Translations under genes and position numbers: made by a program | Notes under the pieces: model-generated | What the model saw: the letters and a program-made list of their open reading frames with translations, nothing else | Databases searched by the model: none | Told to the model about the DNA's origin: nothing | Assembly (NCBI GenBank): GCA_003116995.1 | Contig: BDSL01000047.1 | Span: 1-64,000, forward strand | Length of the DNA stretch: 64,000 nt | Direction of reading: 5' to 3' | Origin: Yamagishiella unicocca | Taxonomy: Eukaryota > Chlorophyta > Chlorophyceae > Chlamydomonadales > Volvocaceae | Part shown: in pieces, positions 33,747 to 46,949 of the stretch | Layout: the number at the start of each line of letters is the position of its first letter | Position numbering within the stretch: the stretch's first letter is position 1

Positions 33747-36320
33747 CGGAGCTGGGGGTGGTTTGTTGCAGGCAATTCTGGGTGGCGACTATAACGGTAA
33801 TTAGTAGCAGCAGCTCACTCATCGTGAGAGGCCCGACCCCAGCGATACGGCAAAGCGTTCCGCATAGCCTCTGCCGTTATTACATGCAACAAGGACGTCA
33901 GTGTACGGCCCTAAGAGTTCGTCCCTAGCCCAGGGTCGACCCTGGATAGACGGAAGTACACATGCGCGCCTGTGAAGTGCTGTCAAGAGTGAGATACACA
34001 TCGGCAGTAGTCATAGCCGCTGGTGGAAGCAAGTGGCGAGATGTCGAGCGTTCGCTTGCATGAGCGAGCAAGTGCAGCAGGAGCATGAGGTACACTCGCT
34101 GCTCATACAACATGAGTGAATCGTAATATATGCGCCGTGACATGCCACACGTGCCAGGGGGGCCATGCAGCTTGTACCGCCGCCATCCGGCACGCAGAGG
34201 TCAGTCAAACGCCCGCATGCCTACTCGTCAGGCCCGGCCCATGACCCCGTAACAACGTGTCGCTAAGTTCATCAATATGTCCTAAATTAGGTTGACTGGT
34301 GGCTTAAAGGGCTCACACAGGCTCACATCATCAAGCATTCGATGTGCGAAGTATAATATCTTGTGGACATCGCCAAGCAAACGAGAATGTAATTGCGATC
34401 CTTTTCCACTGTGCGTCTTTAATCTCGCAGCAGGCAGGTCATACTTTTTTTACCGTTCTCGCGTAAACCTGAATTGGACGGCAGCCCAGGATTTGCAGTG
34501 CAGTATTATAGTTAGTTTCTACATGAATTACTTAAGCTGTTGGTCTATGTTAGAACGATACAAGCCTTGAATTATGTTAAATCATCCGGAATGCCGCGAA
34601 ATCGAGTCACGAACTGCCTATGACGACAAATTTCATAACGGTCCCGGTCCACACAGGTTCTTTACGTGGTTTCCGTGTGCCGTTGAAACCGTAAGGATGC
34701 ATGGAGGTAGTAGGTCTTAATTGACGACAAGAGCGGCATAATGCCTTCGAGCCACTGGTTAGCTTTAACCTTCTCCATTTCCATCCTTGCAACGATAACG
34801 TCTGAATTCGGTGAAGAAATTATGGAGGCAGCAACGTATGAACGGTCAGTTACGGACGCCCGCCATTTGATGCCAGGGGCCCCACGTGCGCGGATCATGC
34901 CCGACAGGGCCCGTAGAACTGCATACTTGCTGAAATGGTATTCATCCTGCGTTTTGCGCGCTTAATCATGCTCTCTGAGTAATCTGTGATTTGCATCGAA
35001 AAAGTGCATGATTTGCACAGAAAGGCACAGAAACGTAACTGGAAACGCACCAAAAGTATCCTCGGAAGTGTCGAAAGTTTGTTCCCGTATAGCGCTTGGC
35101 ACGACCAAAACAGTTACTTAATCTCCTTGCAGTGGGTGGTAAGGACGTAACAACTCGTAGCGGGTAGCAACGGCAGGACAACGACTTGTTATCGGCGGAC
35201 GAGCAGCTTGTTATGCATGCCTGCTCCATCCATCGAGCCTACAACCGCACCCTTCCACACCCTTTATCATGCGCAGCAGCCATGTGGGCCCGCACGGCCA
35301 GGCACGGCCTGCGCAACGCTATGGGGTCCAAACCCCAGGCCGTGCCCGAGCTGACGCACGAAGGCAAGCTTACGTGAAATGAAAAATGCTACCATACTGC
35401 TCTGGGCAGCCCGTCTGGCAGGTTCGGGCCTCGGGCCCTAGACTGTCGTGGCCATGATAGAGCAGGGCGCTATGCATGCCTCTGTGCAAACCGACAAATT
35501 TTGGAAGTTCTGGGCTACCAAGAGCGCTGCAGGTCCATGCAGAATGCCTAACCCCGACAAAGGCCCTGCCGCGGTGGAATACTACAAATGTGGGTTTTGC
35601 GCGCATGTTCTTACCGGAATATGCCGAGGATGGTGAGTGTACGGACCAGCAGTGCGTATCGGGCTATCGGCTAAGGTCACGACGCGTGCCGACGCGCACC
35701 GCTCGTCCAATTTTCCATGGCACCCAAAACGACAAATCTCGGTACATATTTGCCACCGCACACATGTTAGACCGTACTCACATCCTTAGTTACATCGTAT
35801 GGTAAAGCATCCAAAGTCGCTCCGCGTAGATGCTGGAGGTCAATCGCCGATGCCTGGTTTCACAGTCGTCATCACACGAGCTGTCCTCGGCGTTTAAGGA
35901 ACACGCATTGTACACCAATATTCTGTAAATGATAATACACTGGCAGAACTTTCGCCATAAACTTATAAGTGGCAGCGCTGGGCCGCATATGATGAGCAAT
36001 GAAAACCAATGTCCGCTATCAACCAAACAGCGTCCAATCTCCATTACTCCCTCTATAAGTACGTAGAGCTGACACATTAGGTTGACACAACAGCTGCTGG
36101 CTTGGGTCCGAAGTGGCGAAGTGGAACATGCAGGAGGGCATTATGTTGTTTAGCCCATTGCGACGATTCGCTCTCATGGAGTAGAACAAACAAATACATA
36201 TACCGTTACGAACCCTTTACGTATAATCTCTTAATAGATATCTTCGGAAGTGTTGTGGACATCGGCTGGTGGCTGGTTTTCACCTTCCAGAGCGCGAGAA
36301 TAGCCCAGACCTCCACAGGA
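33747..36320. other. Long intergenic region, no supported gene
   Basis: About 2.6 kb of AT-richer sequence. Open frames on both strands are under 125 codons, lack recognisable motifs and have no consistent splice chain. A TGTAA at about 34387 could serve the transporter gene but is 640 nt away. Confidence 0.45.
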
Positions 36321-39300
36321 ATGGGGCGTACCAAGGGGTCAAAAAATGCTGGCGATTACTTTGGAAAGGTAGGTTTGTGGGAGGTAGGACTTCTGAGGTA
36401 GGAAGCGACAGGGATGACGCCAGCAGGTCTGCTTGCCGAAAGGCGGTGAATGGGTGGATATCTAGATTGCTATTGGATGCATCTGGTGACGGCATTTGCT
36501 ATGGGTGCTCCATTCGGTACCTGCCCGACGGTGTTTACCGCCGCGTGGTCGCAGCTTCCGCGCCCGCGTTTACCTTCGCCTTCTGTGTTCTAGCAATTAG
36601 GTCAACTTGCAAATAGGTACCTGTTACCTTGTCCATGCTCCAAGGCTGGCCTGTCCGGCTCACCCTCACTCTTGCGGGGCGCGCGTATTCCTACCTTCTG
36701 CCCACACGTCCCTTGCCGCTCGTGCACATCCTCATTCCTTCGGTATCACACCTTTGCCACAGGCTCCCACAAACAACCAGGCCCAGCAAGGAGGATTTCG
36801 GCGCTTACTGGCGTTTTTTGCGCCCTCGCATTCACACCAGCCGACTGACGGACCATCCGCCCGTGCGTCCTCAAGCTTCTTGCTCTCATGGCGCAGCACC
36901 CGTGGGCCCGCAGATATCCTGACAATTGATCAAGGGAAGCAGTCCCAAAGTTTCGTGAAGCCGTCATTGAGCTTCGCGGCATTGCAGTTGGAACAGCGAT
37001 GGGAGTCCGAAGCGACGGACGTGATAAAAGCTGCACGCAAGGAGCCTCCTTCACAGGAAGAATACGATTGTGACCTTCAGCAGGAGAGGAATCAGGCGCG
37101 AGGGGAGGAGGAGCAGGCGCGGCGGCAACAGGCGCTGCAGCTGCAGAAATTGCAGCGTCAGGCCACTCGGGACGAGCAATCAAAGTCGCGGCGGCTGGAA
37201 TACCAACCAACCAAGATTCGTAATCCAGAGCAGCAGCATGGAGATCATGTGGAGGTCGAGGACGAGGAGGTACAGCGGCAGAAGGCAGCGGAGCGATGGC
37301 AAAACGCGATGCAGCTGCAGCAGCTGCAGCGACAGGTGTCTCGGCAGCGTGAGGACGAGCAACAGCACAAGCACGACCGACTGGAGTACCAGCCGTGGGG
37401 CTCGCCCCAACGGGTTCCGCACCAAACCTCCAAACAGGCGCTCCTCCCGACACCGCCGCAGCTCCTGCAACAACAACAGCAACTGCAGCGACATTCCACG
37501 CCTACGAAACTGGAGTACAGCGCTTCGGCCCGGCATCCCCCTGAACCTCCGCAGCAACAATCGGCGGAGAACAGTCGCGAGCTCCTGCGACTGCCACCTT
37601 GCACCCAGCGCGACGCGTCCGGGCTGCGGCTGCGCGAGCGGACCTACCATGTTGGACCGCAGGACGACAGCCCACGCAGCGGCGCCCTTGCGTCGCTGAC
37701 GGCTTCGGAGCTGTTGGACGAGAGGTTTGCATTCGCGGAGGACGGGGACTCGCGCGGAAGCGCGCAGCAGCGGTTCCGTGCGTCAATGTACGGCACCGGC
37801 GGCGCCGGCGGCGACGGGAGCGAGGGCATCAGCGGAGCCGGTAGCCGCGCAGGGCCAGGGGGCGGCCAGGCGCGGTGCTCCATACCGTCGCCGCCGCCGG
37901 CGCCGCCGGCAGGCGCCGCGCCGGCGCCAGCGCCGGCGTTGCGCCGGGACCGGTCTCTTCGCCTCCCCTGCGGCTCCGGAGCATCCAACTCCTCGGCGGC
38001 GTCTGTGGCGTCCTTCGCCACCGCTAGTGGTGTCTCCATCTCCGTCTCGGCCTCCATTGACTCGGCCTCACCATCTCGTCGCTCCTCCGCCAACGGAACC
38101 ACCGCTGACCCAGGGTCCCGCCGCGCGGTGCTGCTGCGGGAGGCGTTCAGCGGCGCGTCTAATATGCGCATGAACGTACAACGCCTGCGGACCAGCCACA
38201 GTGGCGCCAACGGCGTCGCAAACGACGGCCTTCGGCGCAACGTCCTCAGCACGTCGGGCGCACCACCCCCACATAGCGCCGACGACTGGGAGCCCTCCCT
38301 GGAGCGCCGCCAGGGCGGCCAGCAGCAGAACCCGCAGCCTCCGCCGCCGCCGCGGGAGGTCTCCTGCTCCAGCCTCGCCGCCGACCGGGTATCGAACCCG
38401 GGACTTTGGACTTCGCAAACCAACTTTTCCGCGCGCGTGCGCGCTGACCTGGAGGCTCGAGCTGCGGAGGAGGCCGCCGGGCACCGCTCCGCAATGGGTG
38501 TTGGAAAGTGCTCCGCACCCATCCCGCGTTGGCAGGAGATGCTGGAGGAGGCCTCCGCTGCACTTCAAGGCACCAGTGGGGAGGGCCACGGCACCCCGGC
38601 TGTAGCCAGCGACATGGGGTCCAGCAGTGCGCGAGAAGGCGGCGGCAGTAGCTCGCAGGCAGCCCTGCCGCCTCGGGCGATGGCCCGCGCTGGCACCATG
38701 AAGGACCGGACCTCGCGCCCTGTGACGCCTGCCGCCAGGACGGGCCGGGTGCTGCAGCGAGCGGCGACCCAGCCTTCACACAAGATGGACGAAATCGCCC
38801 GCGGTGCTACGGACGAGGGCTATGGTGAGGAGTCATGTGGGGAGGCGGCGGCGGGCGGTGCCTCGGTGGCGGCTGCGGCGGCGGGCGCAGGGCCCCCGCG
38901 GGCGGGGCGCCGCGCAGCGGCGCCGTCGATGGCGCCATCGCCGCCGCCACCGCGCGGCAGCATGGGGGCCGTGCCGCCGCTGCTGCGCTACTCCGAGGGT
39001 AATGCGATGCAGCCGTCGCAGCCGATGGGGCCGGGAGGGGCTGCGGTGGCTGCCTCGCTGGCCGCCGGCGGCCCCACCGTCGCGTACTCCAGCCCTCGTA
39101 TCGCCGTCGCCGAACGCGCACGAGAGCGGTGCGCCACCGGGTCCGGCAGCGGCGCTCTGACGCCGCCTCTGGACAGTCCGCCGCTGCCGATGCGGTCACA
39201 GGCGGCGACCTCGGAGCCGCCGATGTCGCTGCTGTCGTCCGCCAGGAAGGCCACCTTCACGGACGCCAGCCCGCGGCGACCGCGCCACAGCAGTCCCCAC

Positions 39301-39816
39301 GGCCTCAGCGTCGGTGCACCGCCCGGGCTGCTGCCCAGCGTGTCTTTCGGCATGAGCCCGGCGCAACCGGCTGGCGAGAACATCAGCGCCGCGTCACTGG
39401 CTCCGGCGCCTCCGGCCTGCCGCGTCTCACTGATTGGCAGGGCTACGGCGCAGGTGCCAAATGCATCAGGGGTAGGGCTCAGCGGGCCGTACGACCAGAT
39501 CCTCGAGGCGCTGCGGGCTTTCCCGCAAGGCGCCAGCGGCAGCCGCAAGCATATGGACACGGAGGCTTCGCTGGGGCACGTTTCGGCGCCCGTGGAGCCG
39601 GCTGCTGGAGGCCTCAGCGGGGGCAATTTGAGGTGCCGCCGGTTCGCTGATACGCGGCTCACGGGCAACAGCTTTGGCAGCGGCAGCGGCGACTCGAGCG
39701 GCGGCGGCCGCGGCGGCTTGTCGCTGCCGCCGCAGCCGCGGGAGTGGGATACGCCGTCCGCTCCAGTGATGATGGCGCGACCGTCCTCGCTGAAGGACCT
39801 GACCGCTCCATGCTGA
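36321..39816 (+). CDS. Large disordered, Gln-rich protein, 1,033 residues, two exons
   Basis: Exon 1 (36321-36368) encodes MGRTKGSKNAGDYFGK and ends at donor GTAGGT. Exon 2 (36763-39816) follows the acceptor TTTGCCACAG, phase 0, and runs to TGA. The long frame extends upstream of 36763 but without an ATG in a good context, so the short first exon is the better start. Residues about 90-260 are charged and Gln-rich with heptads (ARRQQALQLQKLQRQATRDE and a related second copy AERWQNAMQLQQLQRQVSRQ), so probably a coiled coil made of two related blocks. The rest is Ser/Pro/Ala/Gly-rich and likely disordered, with scattered conserved-looking patches such as IPRWQEMLEEASAALQ. The C-terminus is MMARPSSLKDLTAPC. 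No known domain; function unknown. Confidence 0.7.
38384..38403 (-). other. tRNA T-arm-like motif inside coding exon
   Basis: On the minus strand: CCGGG, loop TTCGATA, CCCGG, which is a perfect T-arm with B-box core. No acceptor, D or anticodon arm could be found around it, so it is not a tRNA gene. Confidence 0.35.
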
Positions 39817-40066
39817 CCCGGTGTGGGGTAGGGGCGGGGCCAGTCCTCGTGGGCTCGTCCGGAGACCTGGCGGCATCTGCGGCTTTGGCAGGGTTGGCGT
39901 CGGCGTCGGCGTTGGGTTGTGGGAGGTAAAAGCGTCAAAGGTATGACTCACTTAGCGTACGGCATGGTGCGGGTACCCATGGTGGGGTTCCTTGCGGCCG
40001 CGAGGTGGGCGAGTTTCGTGGGCCGGCGTAGGGCGCACTCGTTTGAGGAACGTGGTGATGGGGAAG

Positions 40067-40090
40067 AGGGTTTAGGGTTTTAGGGTTTTG
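40067..40090 (+). repeat. Interstitial telomere-like repeat
   Basis: Reads AGGGTTTAGGGTTTTAGGGT followed by TTTGG: one TTTAGGG and one TTTTAGGG unit plus a partial unit. TTTTAGGG is the Chlamydomonas telomere repeat. Confidence 0.6.
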
Positions 40091-40236
40091 GCAGCCTGAG
40101 ATTCCGGCAAGGATGGGGGAGATTCTGCCTTCTGGTGTGGGAATTCATAGGACCCATCCAGCTGTGTGGCTCTGGCGCGGCGTGGCGCTTACTAGCCGGC
40201 TTGGCGTTTAGTTAGGTTTCAGTGCCCGGCAGTTGG

Positions 40237-40488
40237 GTCCTCCCTGGTCGTTGGACCCGGGGTCGGTTGTTAGGTCCTCCCTGGTCGTTGGACCCGGGGT
40301 CGGTTGTTAGGTCCTCCCTGGTCGTTGGACCCGGGGTCGGTTGTTAGGTCCTCCCTGGTCGTTGGACCCGGGGTCGGTTGTTAGGTCCTCCCTGGTCGTT
40401 GGACCCGGGGTCGGTTGTTGGGTCCTCCCTGGTCGTTGGACCCGGGGTCGGTTGTTGGGTCCTCCCTGGTCGTTGGACCCGGGGTCGG
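40237..40488 (+). repeat. 37-bp tandem repeat, 7 copies
   Basis: GTCCTCCCTGGTCGTTGGAC begins at 40237, 40274, 40311, 40348, 40385, 40422 and 40459. Copies are identical except TTAG versus TTGG at the unit junctions, which indicates very recent expansion or homogenisation. Confidence 0.97.
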
Positions 40489-43400
40489 GGAGCTGTTTGT
40501 GCTGTTGGAGCTGCGTGGTGCGCATGTACGGCATTTGGTATACTGAAGGGACTGCCGACGATGATTGGCGCGGTCCGGGTCGACGCCATGGCAACACGGC
40601 GACGCAGGTCACGCTAGGTGCGGGGAGAGAGGCGGCTGACGACGGGGGAAGAGCTGGCTGCAGCTGCGGCGCGTCAGTTAGGGCTGCTGGGCTGAAGCAG
40701 CCAGCAGCTAGCGGCGTCAGTTGACTGTTGTGCGGCCGCCCCATCCGTTTGGTGATGTTTTGTCTCGAACAATAATGCGGACAATACTGGTTAAAAAGGC
40801 AGTCGAGTGCGTAAGTTTACAGGCATGTCCTCTGCTGCCACATTGCATCCTACCTACTGCATCTTTTTACCGCCTGAGATGGACTGATTTGTTCTGCTCA
40901 GAGCCTCCGACGCTTCGCTCGTCCTTTGTTTTCCGCCTGTTCCATCCCGACCTGAGGCTGCCAGGTGCGACATTCGGACGACTGGGGCTTACTAAGTGTT
41001 GAGGCGGCCTGTTTATTGCTGGCACGGGAGACGTGTGTGCCAAAACCCTAGGCATCCATTTCAGGATGTCGACCCTGTTGTTTTCCACTCCGGTCGCTGG
41101 CCCTCAAGTGCCGCTAACTCCCTCCAACCCTCCTCGCTGGGGGACGGAAAGTATCTTGCCGAAGGGTCTTCCCTTTGGCTGCAGTTAGTGGCGCAGGGCA
41201 TGACTGGGGCCCCAACAAAACATGGGGACCGTCCGGGGTGCTGCGATCAGAGCCACCGTTTCCTTCCTTTACGGGCCGGCCTGATCTGAATGTTGTTGGC
41301 CGCGTTTCGTGACTCGGGCTGTGTGTATACCGCCCCGGCCTCCAGTCCCGGTTCTTCCTGGGGCGAAGGGTTTGGCGATGCCTATTGCCTAAATGGGATT
41401 CGCCGAAATGGGCGTGGAAGGCTGCAGCCCCGCTCGGTGGCAGTGGTAGGGGCGGTGGCGCTGCTGGTGGCAGGGTTGACGGATGCCGGACCGAGCTGTT
41501 TGCGCCTGGTCCTGAAAGATGTACTGTGTCTTGGTTTTCCGGTAAGGATAGACTGGTATGCATGTACCGTCGCCGCCGGGGACGGCCCAAACACACCGGC
41601 CGGCTACCTGCCTTGCGTGTGCGGGGGTGTTAATGTGTTTTTTCAGGTCTTAATTGTATTCCAACCGGGCGTGGAATGGATGGCCCGGTGGAAATGCTGG
41701 CATGTGATGCAAAGCAGGTGTTGGGAGTCGTGCATATTACCGGTAAAATGGAAATTAACTAACTGAAATCTGGCGTGGATAACCGACTTCCCCGTACGTC
41801 GACGGGCAGGTGCGGCCTCTTTGCGTTGTTGTTGTCCTTTGGCATCGATGATGCGACATTGCGACATCACTGTTGGCTGGACTGTCGCGCATACAGACCA
41901 CGTTTTTTTAGTATTGCGCATAGAATTTTGCTTGGTATCAATGTGCAGGGGGTGCACTACATCATTTCGAACATCCGGAGCGCGCAGCGTGCTATGGTGT
42001 GCTCTGTGTGCTGCGGACTGCTCTGTGTGCTGCGGACGGGCGGCTGGAGGTGGCCGCCGGAAGGGAAGGTTGAGGATCCGCGAGCGGTTTATTTTTTCAT
42101 GGGCGATGACATACCCTGAATTGCACTCGACTGGCACTGTTGCTTGCTTGAGCGGTGACTGGGAAGCGTGGTGACGTTGTTAGTGCGATTGTAATGCTCA
42201 TGATTGAAAGATGAAACCCAACGCCTATACTTCCGATTACAACAACTTCCGAGTCTGCTCCGTACTGACCCGTGGAGTTCCTTTTGGCAGCTAGGGGCAT
42301 GGTACCTGATAGCTGGGTATCGACCGTTATCGCTCCTTGCCGACGCCGTCGGGCCTTCGATTCAGTTCGATCGCACTGATCAACGCCCAGACGGCCCAGC
42401 CGCCACGGCGCCGCACAAAACCATAAATCACTTGAGTCATTATCAGCCATTCCAGCATTCCAGCCACTCCATGCACGTTGATGAAACGTGGCCACGACTG
42501 ATCTTGACGACAAGCTCTCCCTGACCAGATGCGCTTCATGCAATGCACACCGTGGTTGCGGAAGCATCCAGAAAATCTTAACTGAGGAATCTGCTTTTCG
42601 ACCGGCTTGGACAAGACGATGTGGCAATCCAATGGCTGATGACGCACCACCAGGAGCTTCAACCAACAATTGTCGTTGTAGTTGTTGTGACCGTTACAGT
42701 GGACCCCGGGCCGTGAGGTAGAGCCATCGGACACATCGCCTGACACTGAAAGAGACGTAACAGTTAAAGTAATGAGTTCGAAACGTAGCCAGCCGCAATC
42801 TACGCGATGCGCGGCGGTAGTGCCTCGTGATGCCAGGAAGGCAAGCCAACTACCCGCGGCTGCCAGCACGGTCAGCGGAAAGCAAGCCGCCGTGGTTCCG
42901 TTATTTGCCAACACAAACGTAGCTTTAATTAAGAATAACATAAACATGCCCGTTATGAATTGCTTTATTACTCAACCCCGAGGCATTAGGTCGCGCCAAA
43001 AGCTACCAGCAGCTACGTACCAAGTCATCAGCAACAGTGCTTGCATCGTGGGCCCCGATGGATGTGCGGGTGGAGGTACGAGCTGGTAACGAGCAGTTAG
43101 AACATGAAGGTCCGCCTTGCTTGTTAGCGGTAGCGAAATCGGAGCCCTGCCCTGTGCGGGAAAAATAGGCCTTCCCATAGGCTGCCTTTTAGCCAAAAAG
43201 CGATCAAAAAGTGTCCCCCAAAACATGGATTCATGGGTACTTATCATATAGTATGACGCCGTTATTCTCTTCCTCAAACGCTCTAGGCGATGCACCGCCA
43301 AACTAAGCTTCCGTAGACCAGGTGCAGGTGCCGCTCACAGGTAGCGTTTCCCGCCGCCCGGCGCGCAAGAAACCACCAGCGATGAAGGCTAACCTTCGCT

Positions 43401-43792
43401 CGCTTTGGTAGGAACCTCAACGAAAAAAACCCATTAACGCGGCTTCAACGTTAGTAAGGCGGCAAGAAAATATAAAATCTTCAGGTGTCGTCCAACAAAG
43501 GCCGCTCCACCAGAAGGCTCCTTGCCGCCACGCGCTCCACGAAACACCAGCGGAGGCGACCAGCACGCCAGGCCACTCCTGCGGCCCGACAGACAAGGCC
43601 GCGGGTACCGGGCAGTAGCCGGGCAACCCACCATGGCAACCAAAATGTCGTACCAACGGATTGTGGATAGCGCCCTGCTGTCGCAGTTACCGCAACCGTG
43701 ATGATTCCCCCTACCTGCATCAATCCCTTAACGCGCGGTACTTCCATACAAGGTAGGCACAGCTTGCACCGTGTCGGCGCCGCCCGGCGCAG

Positions 43793-46700
43793 CTATCCCA
43801 AGTTGACATTGAGCTGCACTGGCTCGATCTTGCCCTCCTTCTGCAGCACCGCCACCTGGTTCGCGGCGGCGGCGTTCTGCACCGTGACGGCGTGCAGCAC
43901 CTGTCGCAGCTGGGTGCTGTCGGACGAGGCCATGAAGCCGCCGATGTCGATGACACTCTGCGGGAGGTGCGGGCGGGGCCAGGGGTCTCGGCATACAGCG
44001 GCGGCGGTGGCAACCATTGACTGACACGAGCGCGTGGTCACGGGTACTGGTGGTAGTGGCGCTGTGCGAGAAAGACACGGCGCGTTTCAGAGGTTGAACT
44101 GTAACTAGCGTAGCTCGTCTGAGTCGTAGGAGATCCAAGGCGTGCGAGGCGCTTCGGGGTGCGGATTAGGGGGCATGCGGCGGTGTGAGGGATGGACCGG
44201 CGTGGGGATGGTGTGGGATGGGAACTAAGCAGGGAAAGGAAGGTCCGAGGTGCAGCAAGAGCTGGTCGCATTGCATGTTTGCTTGTGATGGGCCGTGAAG
44301 AAAGATACCAGCCGTTTGATTAGATTGCCTGACAGACATCGCGTGCGCTCCTGTACAGCAATCGTGTACCGGGTGCGTGCGTCAGCACCTACCGTGTAGG
44401 TCTTGTTGTCCTTGTCGATGCTCCAGGGATGCCAGCCCAGGCGTGACTCACCGATCTGGGGCCGGCGCCGGTACGGGGAGAGGAGAGGTAGTAGAGGAGA
44501 GGGAAGAGGAGGGATGTGTGTGGGTGCGCCAGGTGGGGGACTAGTTTGAAGCCACTGCAACCACGGTACCTTGTCCTGCTCGCGGAATCATCGACACGCC
44601 GTGAACCAGCCTTACTTGAGATCTGTGACATGTATGAACACCTGGAATGATCGCCTTCCTCCTCCCCGACCCTGAACCCAACCAAACCTCCGCAAGTCGA
44701 ACCCGGCTTCTGCCACCCCGCCCGATGCGCACCATATTCCCGCGCTGAATCCCGCCCCGTCGTGCTCTCGCCCTTTCCCTCATCACGCCTGTTGTGCAAA
44801 TTGTCCGTCGTACACATTCCTCGCGCGTGCAGCCTCCGTTTCGTCCTCGGTTGGCGACCCAAATTTCCAGCAGGGCACCCACCACACACCCGGGCAAAAT
44901 GCGCGCGGACCCCGTCATCCCGTAGCCCACACGCATACGGCACCCACCGTCTTGGAGCAGAACAGCTTGACCTTGAAGTCCTGGTCGACTTTTTTGGAGA
45001 TTAGGCAGCACAGGCACTTCTGCACTGTGTCGCGCTGGGAGATGTTGAACTTGTAATCCTTGATGTCCTTGCGCTCAATGGAAAACTGCAGAGGCGGCAG
45101 TCGCGCAAAGTCGCCCGCGGAGCTTTTTAAGACGTTACACACGCAAGGGTACGGTTATGTGCGGCACTTGTGCAGGTTGGCAGGTTCCGCTAGCGATAGC
45201 TGCTGCAGCAACGGAGACGCAACGAAGCGCACAGGGTGCCCTTGAATGTAGCTTACACCTCACTGGCTGCGGCACGCCGGTGCGATTCACCCCTGGAACC
45301 CACTGTAACCGATACAACAACCCCTTGAACAACTACACAACTACTGCAACGATTTCGTCCACCGAGACGTGCCGCTGCGATATGTACCGAGCGCGATGAC
45401 GTAAGCACGCTGCGTAATTGTGCTGCGTCCAACGCAAGTCGCCAGGGCGAGAATGCATGCGAAGGAAGGGTCAGGCAGCGAGCCGCAGCTTGCGCCCCAT
45501 AAGGGAGAGTGCAACCCGCGGCATCTGACCTTCCACTTAGCTCACAGTGTCGTACCGGTATGTGCGTGTGTGGGGGCCATCCCCCGTCCATACATCCCCG
45601 CCAGCCATCACACCGAGGCCTTGTCTGGAACGCACTGTGACGTGTTCTACCACAGAGGTAGGGCCCACCTGGTCCTCGTAGCCGTGCTCGACGAACTTGG
45701 GGCAAACGCAGCAGCACGAAACGTAGTAGCAGCACTTAGTGGTGCCAGGCTCCATAGTCACCATCTTTTCGCGCAGGATAATGCGCCTGGGATAAGGCGG
45801 TTAGGGTTGGGGTTGGGATTTGGGTTGGGGAAGTTTGGGAGTCGGCGGGAGGCAGATCCATCCAGGGAAGCAGGCCGCCGCGCAAGCAGGGCTGAAGGGG
45901 CAAGCAGGAGCAATTAAGAGCAGACGGTTGGGGCGTTTGTGGGGAGAATAGCGACGAGCCACGGCCTGGACTGTTGTGCGACGTTGCCGGGACGGAGAGA
46001 CAGATCGCGAGACGCTGACACGGTGGCTCCTGCACTGTCAGGAGTGCACGAGGGCTGTGGGGTGTGGCCATACCATCTGCGCTGTGCGGGGAACGCCGGT
46101 AGGTCGACACACGATGCTACTCGCTTTGGCGTTATGAATGTAAGCGATGGCCTTGCTCCTAATTAATGTACCGGTTCCCTTACTTCCAGTACTGCGTTCC
46201 CGGCCGCGCCTGTAGTAACGTTGCTGGTCTGGGCTAGGATTTCGCTTTATTGTAATTTTTACAATATTGCAACCAATCAACCCGTGGCCCGCCTGCGGGC
46301 GGGCTCGCACCAACCGGGCAGCACGTCAAGATCCCGTAAGGAGCAAAGCCACGGACTTACCGGTTGGTGACAAGGACTTGGACCGTCCATGACTTTTGGG
46401 GGACGCTGCACTCGCAGATGCACTGGCAGGTCAGGTAGTACTTTATCTTGCTCATGAGCCTCACGAAGAAGCCCTCAGTTACGCGCCCTGCAGCCTTGTA
46501 TTCGCACGAGAACCTGCGCAGCGGCAAAATTTAGGCATTGCCACGTGCATAAATATTTCAGTGCCTGATGCACAGGAGTTGCCGTTTGGATTCGCTCGTC
46601 GAGTGAGTTGACCGTGATGCAGCACGAGGCGTTACGGGGACGCCCGGTCAATACCGTTTGCACTGTCGCAAGCATAAGAAGCATCACATGTAACAAAATA

Positions 46701-46949
46701 TTGCATGAAGCATGTGCATAGCTGCCACCTAGGCTGCACGCAGCTTTCCAGTCGGCGCCGCATTGACCCGCCCCGTTGCATCCAGCCACAGGCGCACACA
46801 GCCGCTCACTCCTCAAACTCGTCCTTCATGAGCTCAATGCCATGGGTGCTCTTCTTATCGCTAATCCCAAGGCTTGTGCCGGTCTTCATTATGGACAGCC
46901 CTTGTTCGTCGGTCATTGACGGCGCCACCTTGACGAGGTCGCAGGCCAT
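43793..46949 (-). CDS. Cys-rich protein with PH-like motif, 258 residues, six exons
   Basis: Exons 46810-46949, 46361-46513, 45669-45786, 44948-45085, 44393-44455 and 43793-43957 join in phase with good GT-AG signals (GTGAGC, GTAAGT, GTGGGC, GTGGGT, GTAGGT). The start is MACDLVKVAPSMTDEQGLSI. Three cysteine clusters stand out: C76-x-C78-x-C80-x-C82; C116C117YYVSC122C123C124VC126; and C161LC163C164. Residues 91-103 (VQVLVTNRRIILR) resemble the strand motif of bacterial-type PH or GRAM-like domains, and the following FSIERKDIKDYKFNISQRD fits a beta-rich fold. WHPWSIDKDNKTYT and a short helical tail ending QLNVNLG follow. I recognise no named family. Clusters next to aromatic residues could be palmitoylation sites or metal ligands. 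Membrane association is inferred, not shown. Confidence 0.75.

Larger units (their letters stand above)
39817..43792. other. Long intergenic region with a 37-bp repeat array
   Basis: No supported gene. It includes a telomere-like word (40067-40090) and a 37-bp array (40237-40488). From about 40.7 to 43.6 kb the sequence is AT-richer with only short unrelated frames on both strands. Confidence 0.45.

Noticed and set aside
33747..36320. Transposon or viral remnant in the AT-richer gap
   Set aside because: No transposase, reverse transcriptase or capsid motifs, and no terminal repeats seen.
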